Of a DNA stretch of 27,516 bases, positions 5,096-10,915 are shown one piece after another. Where the stretch lies: IMG/VR virus record IMGVR_UViG_3300025151_005430, positions 1 to 27,516 of that record; one strand, 5' to 3'. The translations under genes and the position numbers were made by a program. The notes under the pieces are model-generated. The model saw only the letters and a program-made list of their open reading frames with translations. It was not told the origin of the DNA and did not search any database. Positions within the stretch are counted from its first letter, which is position 1; every line of letters starts with the position of its first letter. Origin of the DNA: a virus.

Positions 5096-5380
5096 ATGAG
5101 TAAGCAAGGTCATAGTCAAGAACAGATTGACAGGAAGTTGCAGAGTATTGAAAGTTGGAAAGATACAATTACTAGATACAAAAAAGAAGTACAACAAATC
5201 AATGACAGAATAACTCCTTACAAGAATTTAAGTCAATGTGATTTAGATAGGTACGATAGAAATAAATCTATATTGCGTAATGATATTCAAATCGCTGAAC
5301 ATCAAATAAGGATATTGGAAAGTCAATTAATGGTAGATAAGTTAAGGAAAGATAACTACAAAATTAAAACAAAGATGTAA
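5096..5380 (+). CDS. Coiled-coil protein, 94 aa
   Basis: This is a highly charged, almost entirely helical protein with long heptad-like runs (QIDRKLQSIESWKDTITRYK, EVQQINDRI, ILRNDIQIAEHQIRILESQL). A short loop around residues 43-52 (PYKNLSQCDL) divides it into two helices that could pair as a hairpin. The ribosome site AAAGGTAGG precedes the ATG. It is the last gene of the rightward early operon, and a strong intrinsic terminator follows 25 nt after its stop. The family is not recognised. Confidence 0.7.
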   Translation: MSKQGHSQEQIDRKLQSIESWKDTITRYKKEVQQINDRITPYKNLSQCDLDRYDRNKSILRNDIQIAEHQIRILESQLMVDKLRKDNYKIKTKM

Positions 5381-5405
5381 TCATCTGACTAACCAATAAA
5401 GGAAG

Positions 5406-5437
5406 GCACTTGTTTAATCGCAGGTGCTTTTCTTTTT
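5406..5437 (+). terminator. Intrinsic terminator ending the rightward early operon
   Basis: GCACTTG (5406-5412) pairs with CAGGTGC (5421-5427) with one G-U wobble and an 8-nt loop, followed by TTTTCTTTTT. The reverse strand lacks a U tract, so it terminates rightward transcription only. Confidence 0.85.
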
Positions 5438-5992
5438 GTTGTTGCTAATCCTTCACAGTTTATTGTCGCATATCCTTCTATGATGTAAGTTAACTATATA
5501 TCCCTAGTATTTAATCAAAAGGGGTACACTACATCTAGTATCACTACATAATGTATGCACAATATGTTGTATGTCTACTATTATGCGTTATCTCTACTTG
5601 TCGCACAGGCAGGATTGTCGTGGGCTTTCACATAGGGGGGTTAAATGTGGGCGTGGCTTTATTTATATGTACACCCTCTAAATATATGCTGTTAACTAGG
5701 TACTATATCTTGTGGTACTACATATAGTGGTGTACCTAAAACAATAAAATAAGTAATTTCTTTAAGTCTGTTGTAGTCAAGTAAAGTAAACATAGAGAGT
5801 ACAGCTAACCCTGTGTCATCCCTCCCAACCGATAACAAATCTGTTTATGACTTATTTAAATATTATGAAGTAATAGGCTTTGACCCTAGTTATGATGGTC
5901 CTGCTAGTCCACTTTATTGAAAGTTTTTATCAAGAATCCTTTTCTAAAAGCAGGAAGAATCCTCTGATTGTCTGACTACCATATCACATAAA
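5438..5992. other. Non-coding control region, no convincing gene
   Basis: About 555 nt without a well-supported gene. It contains an inverted repeat made of TAGGTACTATAT (5697-5708) and the matching ATATAGT ... ACCTA arm ending near 5738. There are three copies of ACTACAT (5528-5534, 5543-5549, 5717-5723), a G6 run at 5635-5640, and a direct repeat AAGAATCCT (5932-5940 and 5955-5963, 23 nt apart). Base composition near 5600-5660 is richer in G and C than the surroundings. It could hold regulatory sites or an origin, but nothing diagnostic is seen. Confidence 0.4.
5813..5920 (+). CDS. Doubtful 35-codon ORF or gene remnant
   Basis: From a GTG at 5813 the frame reads protein-like sequence (KSVYDLFKYYEVIGFDPSYD) before a TGA at 5918. 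The frame stays open upstream to a TAA near 5778 without an ATG. There is no ribosome site at the right distance. Codon choice fits the real genes, including GAC before Pro, which is the window-wide habit. It could be a short gene with an unusual start or the tail of a decayed one. Low confidence. Confidence 0.25.
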   Translation: MSSLPTDNKSVYDLFKYYEVIGFDPSYDGPASPLY

Positions 5993-6070
5993 TTATTTAT
6001 TTACAAGTTTCACAAAATAACAACATTGTGATATTATGTTATTGGGTTTCATGAGTGATTCTTTATTCAT
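5993..6070 (-). CDS. Possible 25-codon micropeptide gene behind a strong RBS
   Basis: The strongest Shine-Dalgarno sequence in the window, AGAAAGGAGG (6077-6086), lies six bases before an ATG at 6068-6070. The frame encodes 25 residues, starting MNKESLMKPNNIISQCCYFV and ending KLVNK. Five bases upstream of the ribosome site is a very stable two-part hairpin (6092-6134), which in this orientation would sit in the 5' leader and could control ribosome access. The product resembles nothing known to me. It may be a regulated micropeptide or the remains of a longer gene. Confidence 0.4.
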   Translation of the reverse strand: MNKESLMKPNNIISQCCYFVKLVNK

Positions 6071-6091
6071 AATAGCCCTCCTTTCTGATTG

Positions 6092-6134
6092 ATACGACAA
6101 TAAATCCCTTCAGGCAACTGAAGGGTAGTCGTAT
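6092..6134. promoter_or_regulatory. Strong two-tier hairpin upstream of the 25-codon ORF
   Basis: ATACGAC (6092-6098) pairs with GTCGTAT (6128-6134), and inside it CCCTTCAG (6106-6113) pairs with CTGAAGGG (6118-6125) around a four-base GCAA loop (TTGC on the other strand). All 15 base pairs are perfect, with a 7-by-2 internal loop. No U tract follows on either strand, so it is not a simple terminator. Its position against the minus-strand ribosome site suggests a leader regulatory element. Confidence 0.55.
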
Positions 6135-6153
6135 AACAACAACATCTAATTAC

Positions 6154-6187
6154 AAAAAAATTTTTTTTACGCACTTATTGGGGGGGG
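6154..6187. other. A7T8 tract and G8 tract ahead of the late region
   Basis: Seven A then eight T (6154-6168), then eleven bases, then eight consecutive G (6180-6187). Such a G run is conspicuous in an AT-rich genome. It sits just upstream of the TATAAT at 6192 and within 500 nt of the terminase gene. It could be a structural DNA element or part of a packaging site; homopolymer length may also suffer sequencing error. Confidence 0.4.
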
Positions 6188-6191
6188 AAGC

Positions 6192-6197
6192 TATAAT
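6192..6197 (+). promoter_or_regulatory. Perfect -10 box ahead of the hairpin-rich late leader
   Basis: TATAAT lies at 6192-6197. The region 16-19 nt upstream (TTACGC, 6167-6172) is a weak -35 with the G8 tract in the spacer. A start about seven bases downstream (near 6204) would put the 5' end of the RNA at the base of an 11-bp hairpin, a common arrangement for stable structured RNAs. Confidence 0.4.
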
Positions 6198-6202
6198 GAC
6201 AT

Positions 6203-6460
6203 AAGCACAAGAAAGTCTTGTGCTTAGGTAGAAATACCTATAGAAAAGAAAGTATGCTTTTCATCATATGACATTTGTGATTATGTGATTGATTAAGTTT
6301 ATTTCTTTTTCTTTCATAGAGTAGCGTAGGTGCGAGGACCTCCGAGGCTAAGGAAAATGGTTGCATGACCTGCCCAAAGTGATGGCAAAACAACTGCCTA
6401 CATACTCATAACAGTAATGGACATACTGTACGTGCAGAACCTCACTTCGGTGAGGTTTTG
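6203..6460 (+). ncRNA. Candidate structured leader or small RNA upstream of the late operon
   Basis: A series of helices runs rightward: TAAGCACAAGA/TCTTGTGCTTA (6202-6212/6216-6226); TAGGTA-GAAA-TACCTA (6225-6240), a GNRA-capped stem; GAAAAG/CTTTTC in 6244-6265; a domain closed by GAGTA/TACTC (6319-6323/6403-6407) and GTAGG/CCTAC (6326-6330/6397-6401); ACAGTA/TACTGT (6411-6416/6424-6429); and a UUCG-capped 9-bp stem (6437-6458). No ORF with a ribosome site is present. It may be an independent RNA, or an untranslated leader that alters RNA polymerase before the 21-kb late operon. Both are inference. Confidence 0.5.
6437..6459 (+). terminator. UUCG hairpin with short U run (terminator or attenuator)
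   Basis: GAACCTCAC (6437-6445) pairs with GTGAGGTTT (6450-6458), with a TTCG tetraloop and one terminal G-U pair. The run TTTT spans 6456-6459. The U tract is short, and readthrough into the late genes must be possible unless the promoter at 6461 starts them afresh. Confidence 0.5.
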
Positions 6461-6479
6461 TGGTATAGTACCAATAAGC
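6460..6479 (+). promoter_or_regulatory. Extended -10 element, candidate late promoter
   Basis: GTGGTATAGT followed by AATAAGC, with TG at 6461-6462 one base before TATAGT (6464-6469). The same 20-nt pattern, 14 of 20 positions identical, occurs at 27402-27421 ahead of the next transcription unit. No clear -35 is visible; the hairpin at 6437-6458 occupies that space. The first gene (ATG 6497) is about 20 nt beyond the predicted start. Confidence 0.5.
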
Positions 6480-6496
6480 AACAACAGGAGATAGAA

Positions 6497-6559
6497 ATGC
6501 CGGTAGGCAAAAAAGGAAAGAAAAAAAGATACCCAAGTAAAAGAATTACTAAAAGATAA
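6497..6559 (+). CDS. Very small basic protein, 20 aa
   Basis: The peptide MPVGKKGKKKRYPSKRITKR has eleven Lys or Arg among 20 residues. AGGAGATAGAA gives a textbook ribosome site before the ATG, so translation is likely. Such a basic peptide may bind nucleic acid and could be a minor virion or regulatory component; I know no family. It is the first gene of the late operon, and the next frame starts with a TTG immediately after its stop. Confidence 0.6.
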   Translation: MPVGKKGKKKRYPSKRITKR

Positions 6560-6655
6560 TTGAAAATACCATGTCCTGCTTGTCAGGAGGATTTAGTGGT
6601 GGTTAAAGAGAAAGTAAAGTGCGTTAATAAAGAATGCAAAAATTATGACAGATAA
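6560..6655 (+). CDS. Zinc-ribbon microprotein, 31 aa, TTG start
   Basis: The frame starts with TTG directly after the stop of the 20-aa gene and overlaps the terminase start by 11 nt (ATGACAGATAA). It reads M/L-KIPCPACQEDLVVVKEKVK, then CVNKECKNYDR. A CPAC pair and a C-x4-C pair about 17 residues apart make a minimal zinc ribbon. No ATG start is available and the ribosome site is weak (AAAAGA), so expression would depend on coupling to the upstream gene. The perfect fit between two genes and the four ordered cysteines argue that it is real. Confidence 0.5.
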   Translation: MKIPCPACQEDLVVVKEKVKCVNKECKNYDR

Positions 6656-8567
6656 AAAATTATGTTATGCAGGTGGGTGTCATAGACCTTTACCACCTAA
6701 AGCTAGTAAGTATTGTTCTGAACGTTGTCGTAACAGAATTAATATGCAAAAAAAACGTGCTAGAAAAGCAGGTAAAGAATGGTCACAACAAGATGATGTG
6801 CTTGAAATACCTAGTAAAAAAACAAACGTACAATCACGTAGAGGTCAAGTATATAACGACATAGTAGAATCAGGTTTAGCTGCAGATATATATACAGAAA
6901 AAATAACAATGCAAGAAGTAGCTACAATACTTGGCACAACATCAGGTGCAGTATCTATGGCATACTCTGCATACGTAGAAGATTTAAATACAAAACAACA
7001 ACAAGATGAATGGTCATTACCACAGGTTGCAGAAAAAACATTAGCTGACTTTGATGATTTTAGACAAAGGTATTTCCAAACAGAACAAGGTGTAGCATAC
7101 GAAACACCGGAGTTTCACAAAAAATGGATAGAACAAATTATGGACACTATAGAAAATGGTGGACAGCATATGATATTGTCACCTCCACGACATGGTAAAA
7201 CAGATTTGTTAATACATTTTGCTGTGTGGTTAATTTGTAAAAATCCAAACATACGTATTTTGTGGGTAGGTGGTAATGAAGAGATAGCTAAAAACGCAAT
7301 AGGTTCTGTTCTTGACCAACTAGAAAGTAATGAATTATTAATAGAAGAAATATGTGGACCGGGTGCAAAATTTAAACCTACATCACGTACAGGTAAGTCT
7401 TGGTCACAAAATGGTTTTACTGTAGGCACTAGAACTGTAACAGGTATTAAGTCACCTACAATGGTTGGCATTGGTCGTGGTGGTAAAATATTGTCTAGGG
7501 ATTGTGACATAATAATTGCAGATGACATTGAGGACCACAACTCTACTATGCAACCATCATCAAGAGAAAACACAAGAAGTTGGTGGACTACAACATTATC
7601 TAGTCGTAAAGAAGAACACACAGCTATGGTCGTTATTGGTTCTAGGCAACATTATGATGATTTATATTCACACTTACTAGACAACGAAAGTTGGACTACA
7701 ACTGTAGAAGAAGCACACGATACAGCTTGTAACTTACCTGATTGGAATGAAGATGAACACGTAGATTGTATGTTGTGGGGTGGAAAGAGAACATACAAAT
7801 GGTTAATGGATAGAAAACGTGCAGCAGAAACTACAGGTGGTAGAGCAATATACGAAATGGTTTATCTTAACGTAGCTATGCCTGATGGACTAGCTTTGTT
7901 TGACAGAGTAGAGATAGAAGCGTGTCGTGACCAAAAACGTGACATAGGACATATTCCACATGGTACAAGATTGATAGCAGGACTAGACCCTGCATCTACA
8001 GGTTATCAAGCTGCATTTTTGTGGGCATATGATTCTGTAGAAAATAAATTACACATGGTAGATATGAACAACAATCTAGGTGGTGGTATTCCACAAGCAC
8101 TAGATGTGATAAAAGATTGGTGGTTAAAATACAATTTGTCACATTGGGTTATAGAAGAAAATGGTTTTCAAAAAGCAATAAGACAAGACAAGAGCATTAG
8201 AGAGTTTGCATCAGGTCATGGTATATTTTTAGAAGGACACGAAACATTTAAGAATAAGTTTGACCCTCTTTATGGTGTTACAGCTATGCGACCAATGTTT
8301 CAGGAACAAAATATTTCTTTGCCATATCTTAGCTTTGAAGCACAAGAAAAGGTAAACTTATATACAAGTCAGCTTGTGTATTTTAGTTCTGCAAAGAACA
8401 AAAGCAAAAGTGTGGGTACAAAAACTGACATAGTTATGGCAAGTTGGTTTCCAATGAGAGCCATAAGAAGAATGCAAAAAGAACGCTACGCAGAGTTAGG
8501 GTACGATTATAATCCTAGCTTTACAGGGTACGAACCTAGTAGTATGGATGTAGATAATTGGAGATAA
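6645..8567 (+). CDS. terL: Large terminase subunit (TerL) with N-terminal zinc finger and HTH-like segment
   Basis: The 640-aa protein has the packaging ATPase and nuclease of tailed phages. Walker A is SPPRHGKT (179-186), Walker B is DIIIADD (288-294) with a following Glu296, and the RNase H-like nuclease residues are probably Asp448 (GLDPAS), Glu504/505 (VIEENG) and Asp595 (TKTDIV). Ahead of this sit two additions: a zinc finger, Cys7-x4-Cys12-x11-Cys24-x3-Cys28, with a basic tail (RNRINMQKKRARK), and an HTH-like stretch at about 86-112 (ITMQEVATILGTTSGAVSMA). These may supply DNA recognition normally given by a small terminase, as no separate TerS is seen; that is inference. It acts at the procapsid portal, whose gene follows with no gap. 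Confidence 0.95.
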   Translation: MTDKKLCYAGGCHRPLPPKASKYCSERCRNRINMQKKRARKAGKEWSQQDDVLEIPSKKTNVQSRRGQVYNDIVESGLAADIYTEKITMQEVATILGTTSGAVSMAYSAYVEDLNTKQQQDEWSLPQVAEKTLADFDDFRQRYFQTEQGVAYETPEFHKKWIEQIMDTIENGGQHMILSPPRHGKTDLLIHFAVWLICKNPNIRILWVGGNEEIAKNAIGSVLDQLESNELLIEEICGPGAKFKPTSRTGKSWSQNGFTVGTRTVTGIKSPTMVGIGRGGKILSRDCDIIIADDIEDHNSTMQPSSRENTRSWWTTTLSSRKEEHTAMVVIGSRQHYDDLYSHLLDNESWTTTVEEAHDTACNLPDWNEDEHVDCMLWGGKRTYKWLMDRKRAAETTGGRAIYEMVYLNVAMPDGLALFDRVEIEACRDQKRDIGHIPHGTRLIAGLDPASTGYQAAFLWAYDSVENKLHMVDMNNNLGGGIPQALDVIKDWWLKYNLSHWVIEENGFQKAIRQDKSIREFASGHGIFLEGHETFKNKFDPLYGVTAMRPMFQEQNISLPYLSFEAQEKVNLYTSQLVYFSSAKNKSKSVGTKTDIVMASWFPMRAIRRMQKERYAELGYDYNPSFTGYEPSSMDVDNWR

Positions 8568-10340
8568 ATGCCACTTAATAGTGATAAATTAGCTGAAAGA
8601 GTAGATTACCTTAGAGTAATTAATCAAGAACAAATGTCAGATAGGGCAAGAATACGTGACATTATGAATGGTGGCGAAGCTGCTGTTCGTGCTTTGTTAG
8701 GTAGGTCAATTAATGTTGAGTACAACGAACTACCTGCACCTAATTTATTTTTAACTGCGTTAGAAAGATTTGCACAAAAATTAGGTAGAAGTCCTGATTT
8801 AAAAGTAGATATTATAAATGAAAAAGATAGCGAAAGAGCTAGAAAAAAATCAGAAAAAGTAGAACGCATAGTTTTAGCATATGATAAATTTCAAAAACTA
8901 CATATGCAGTTACCACAGGCAGCTAGATGGTTGCCGGGTTATGGTTTTGTAGCGTGGACTATAGGACATAAAAAAGACAAAGATGGTAATCCATATCCTT
9001 ATGCTGAACTACAAGACCCTTTTACTTGCTATCCGGGTGTGTTTGGTAACGACCAACAACCACAAGAGTTAGCAATAATACGTAGAGTGCCACATAGAAT
9101 ATTGGCAGAACAATATCCTGATGCAAAAGGATTTATATATGCACAAGAAGAAACAGATACAGGATTTCAAAATCCATATTCTTCTTTATTAGAAACTACA
9201 GAAAGAACAGGTAGTTGGGCAAACTCTACAGGACATGGGAAAGTTGTAGTTGAGTATAGAGATACAGAAGGCACATACATATTTTTACCTGAAAATAAAA
9301 AAATTATAGATTTTATGCCAAACATTTTATCATCAGGTCCTTGTTTTGTTGTAGCTAAAAGATATGCGTTTGACCAAATGCAATCACAATTTCATCACAT
9401 AACAGGACTTATGTCTAACATGGCAAAAATAAATATACTAGGAACAATAGCTATGGAAGATGCAGTATTTACTGAAACTAACATAGTAGGTGAAATAGAA
9501 TCAGGAAAATATCGTAAAGGTAGATTTGCTGTTAACTATTTAACACCGGGTTCACAAGTGTCTAAACCGGTCAACAATCTACCATACCAATTATTTCAAC
9601 AAGTAGACAGATTAGAAAGACACTTGCGACTTGGTGCAGCATATCCTGTATCTGATGATGGACAATCTCCTAATGCTTTTGTTACAGGTAGAGGTCTTGA
9701 AGAATTAGGTCAATCTGCATCACTACATGTTAGAGAATATCAAACAGTATTAAAAGAAGCATTACAAGAATTAGATGCAAAACGACTAGAGTACGACCAA
9801 ATTATGTTTGGTAGTAAACGTAAACCTATTGCAGGTAGGCATAAAGGCACAGCATACAAAGAAAGTTATACACCTGATAATGATATTAAGGAAGTGTATG
9901 AAACACGTAGAGTGTATGGTGTTATGGCAGGTTTTGATGAGCCACAAAAAATTATTACAGGTTTGCAATTAAAACAACAAGGCATTATAGATACACAAAC
10001 ATTACAAGAAAATATGGATGGATTAGATAACATTACAAAAATACAACAACGTATATCTGCAGAAAAAGCAGAAACAGTTTTGTTTGAAAGTTTAATGGCA
10101 CAAGCAGCAGAAGGTAATCCTAAAGCAACTATGGCAGCTATAGAGATAAGAAAAAATCCACAAAAGATGTCAGAGATATTAGATAAGTTTTATACAGCAG
10201 AAGGTGATGAACCATCTGAACAAGAACTAGCTATGCTAGGAATGGGTGGACCACAAATACCTGCAGGACCGGGTGGAGGATTGCCGGGATTAGAGCAAGT
10301 GTTAGGTTCTCTTGGTCAAGGAGGTCCTAGTGCCGGATGA
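8568..10340 (+). CDS. Portal protein
   Basis: A 590-aa protein starts one base after the terminase stop, behind GGAG. Position, size and layout (helix-rich N-terminus, mixed core, long C-terminal helices, Gly/Pro-rich flexible end) fit the phage portal, the dodecameric ring through which DNA is packaged and ejected. Supporting segments are a helical N-terminal region with an ArgLys-rich wing (residues 80-105), a conserved-looking LPGYGFVAWTIGH stretch near 123-135, and long amphipathic helices at about 375-400 (RGLEELGQSASLHVREYQTV). The last 45 residues are mostly Gly, Pro and Leu. I see no protease or fused MuF domain. The call rests chiefly on synteny with TerL. Confidence 0.8.
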   Translation: MPLNSDKLAERVDYLRVINQEQMSDRARIRDIMNGGEAAVRALLGRSINVEYNELPAPNLFLTALERFAQKLGRSPDLKVDIINEKDSERARKKSEKVERIVLAYDKFQKLHMQLPQAARWLPGYGFVAWTIGHKKDKDGNPYPYAELQDPFTCYPGVFGNDQQPQELAIIRRVPHRILAEQYPDAKGFIYAQEETDTGFQNPYSSLLETTERTGSWANSTGHGKVVVEYRDTEGTYIFLPENKKIIDFMPNILSSGPCFVVAKRYAFDQMQSQFHHITGLMSNMAKINILGTIAMEDAVFTETNIVGEIESGKYRKGRFAVNYLTPGSQVSKPVNNLPYQLFQQVDRLERHLRLGAAYPVSDDGQSPNAFVTGRGLEELGQSASLHVREYQTVLKEALQELDAKRLEYDQIMFGSKRKPIAGRHKGTAYKESYTPDNDIKEVYETRRVYGVMAGFDEPQKIITGLQLKQQGIIDTQTLQENMDGLDNITKIQQRISAEKAETVLFESLMAQAAEGNPKATMAAIEIRKNPQKMSEILDKFYTAEGDEPSEQELAMLGMGGPQIPAGPGGGLPGLEQVLGSLGQGGPSAG

Positions 10341-10536
10341 TGCTAAAAGATTTTTTGACATAATAAATCAAGAAAATTGGTCAGAAGATGTATTTACAGG
10401 TGTTGAAGATGATTCAAATATTGTATTTAAACAATTTGTAACTATACCTACACCACACCCACATTATTTTATTAATTTAGCTTTTGAATACGAATACAAT
10501 CCGACATTAGGAGATGATTTATTTGGCGAAATATAA
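10330..10536 (+). CDS. Hypothetical acidic protein, 68 aa, GTG start
   Basis: The frame is open from 10312, but the best start is the GTG at 10330, five bases after a perfect AAGGAGG (10318-10324) embedded in the portal gene. This gives an 11-nt overlap with the portal stop. The protein begins MPDDAKRFFDIINQENWSED, is acidic and aromatic, and ends EYEYNPTLGDDLFGEI. No motif or family is recognised. A small protein between portal and giant virion proteins could be a head-completion or scaffold partner, but this is only positional. Confidence 0.65.
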   Translation: MPDDAKRFFDIINQENWSEDVFTGVEDDSNIVFKQFVTIPTPHPHYFINLAFEYEYNPTLGDDLFGEI

Positions 10537-10915
10537 TAGAGGTAGAAAAAGTAAATCTATGCAAGAAGCTACTGACTTAACACAAGGTGGTGCATTTGCT
10601 GACATTGTTGCACCTCCAAGAAAAGAAGGCGACCCAACAGGACAAACAACAGCATTAGAAAATCAAGCAGGTGCTATTAGTCCAATACAAACAAACACAC
10701 CTACTCCACCTAGACCACAAATGCCTGTATCACCAATGAATATAGCTGCACCTACTAACAAACCTGCAGAACCAATTACATCAGGAATACCAATAGGTGC
10801 AGGAGATAATGGACCTACACCTGTTCCTACAGATACAGTTGCTAATATTTTCAAAGCTGCAAAGTCAGTTTTACCTGACCCGATATGGGATGAGTTACTA
10901 GAAGCAGATTTTTAA
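10523..10915 (+). CDS. Pro/Thr-rich, low-complexity protein, 130 aa
   Basis: The likely start is a TTG at 10523, which has ATTAGGAG eight bases upstream and gives MAKYNRGRKSKSMQEATDLT. The in-frame ATG at 10514 touches that ribosome site and is too close. The first 15 residues are basic. Residues 35-115 are mostly Pro, Thr, Ala and Gly, probably disordered (SPIQTNTPTPPRPQMPVSPM). A short helix ends it (SVLPDPIWDELLEADF). A disordered linker with a basic start and a helical end resembles scaffold-like or head-associated proteins, but no homology is claimed. It abuts the giant gene with no gap. Confidence 0.6.
   Translation: MAKYNRGRKSKSMQEATDLTQGGAFADIVAPPRKEGDPTGQTTALENQAGAISPIQTNTPTPPRPQMPVSPMNIAAPTNKPAEPITSGIPIGAGDNGPTPVPTDTVANIFKAAKSVLPDPIWDELLEADF

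Noticed and set aside
5528-5723. Three ACTACAT copies as replication iterons
   Set aside because: Irregular spacing and only three 7-base copies; no replication gene nearby.
5551-5727. Plus-strand 58-codon frame with a hydrophobic N-terminus
   Set aside because: No Shine-Dalgarno, and codons such as GGG, CGC, AGG and CCC are unlike those of the real genes nearby.
6367-6374. GACCTGCC in the late leader, like the conserved box of cobalamin riboswitches
   Set aside because: The other conserved elements of that riboswitch are missing and the downstream genes have no link to cobalamin.
6348-6536. Minus-strand 62-codon frame with a hydrophobic start (MGIFFSFLFCLP)
   Set aside because: It is the antisense of the Lys-rich 20-aa gene and of the leader hairpins; no ribosome site precedes it.
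10312-10329. TTG start at 10312 for the 68-aa gene
   Set aside because: The GTG at 10330 has a perfect AAGGAGG at proper spacing; the TTG has none.
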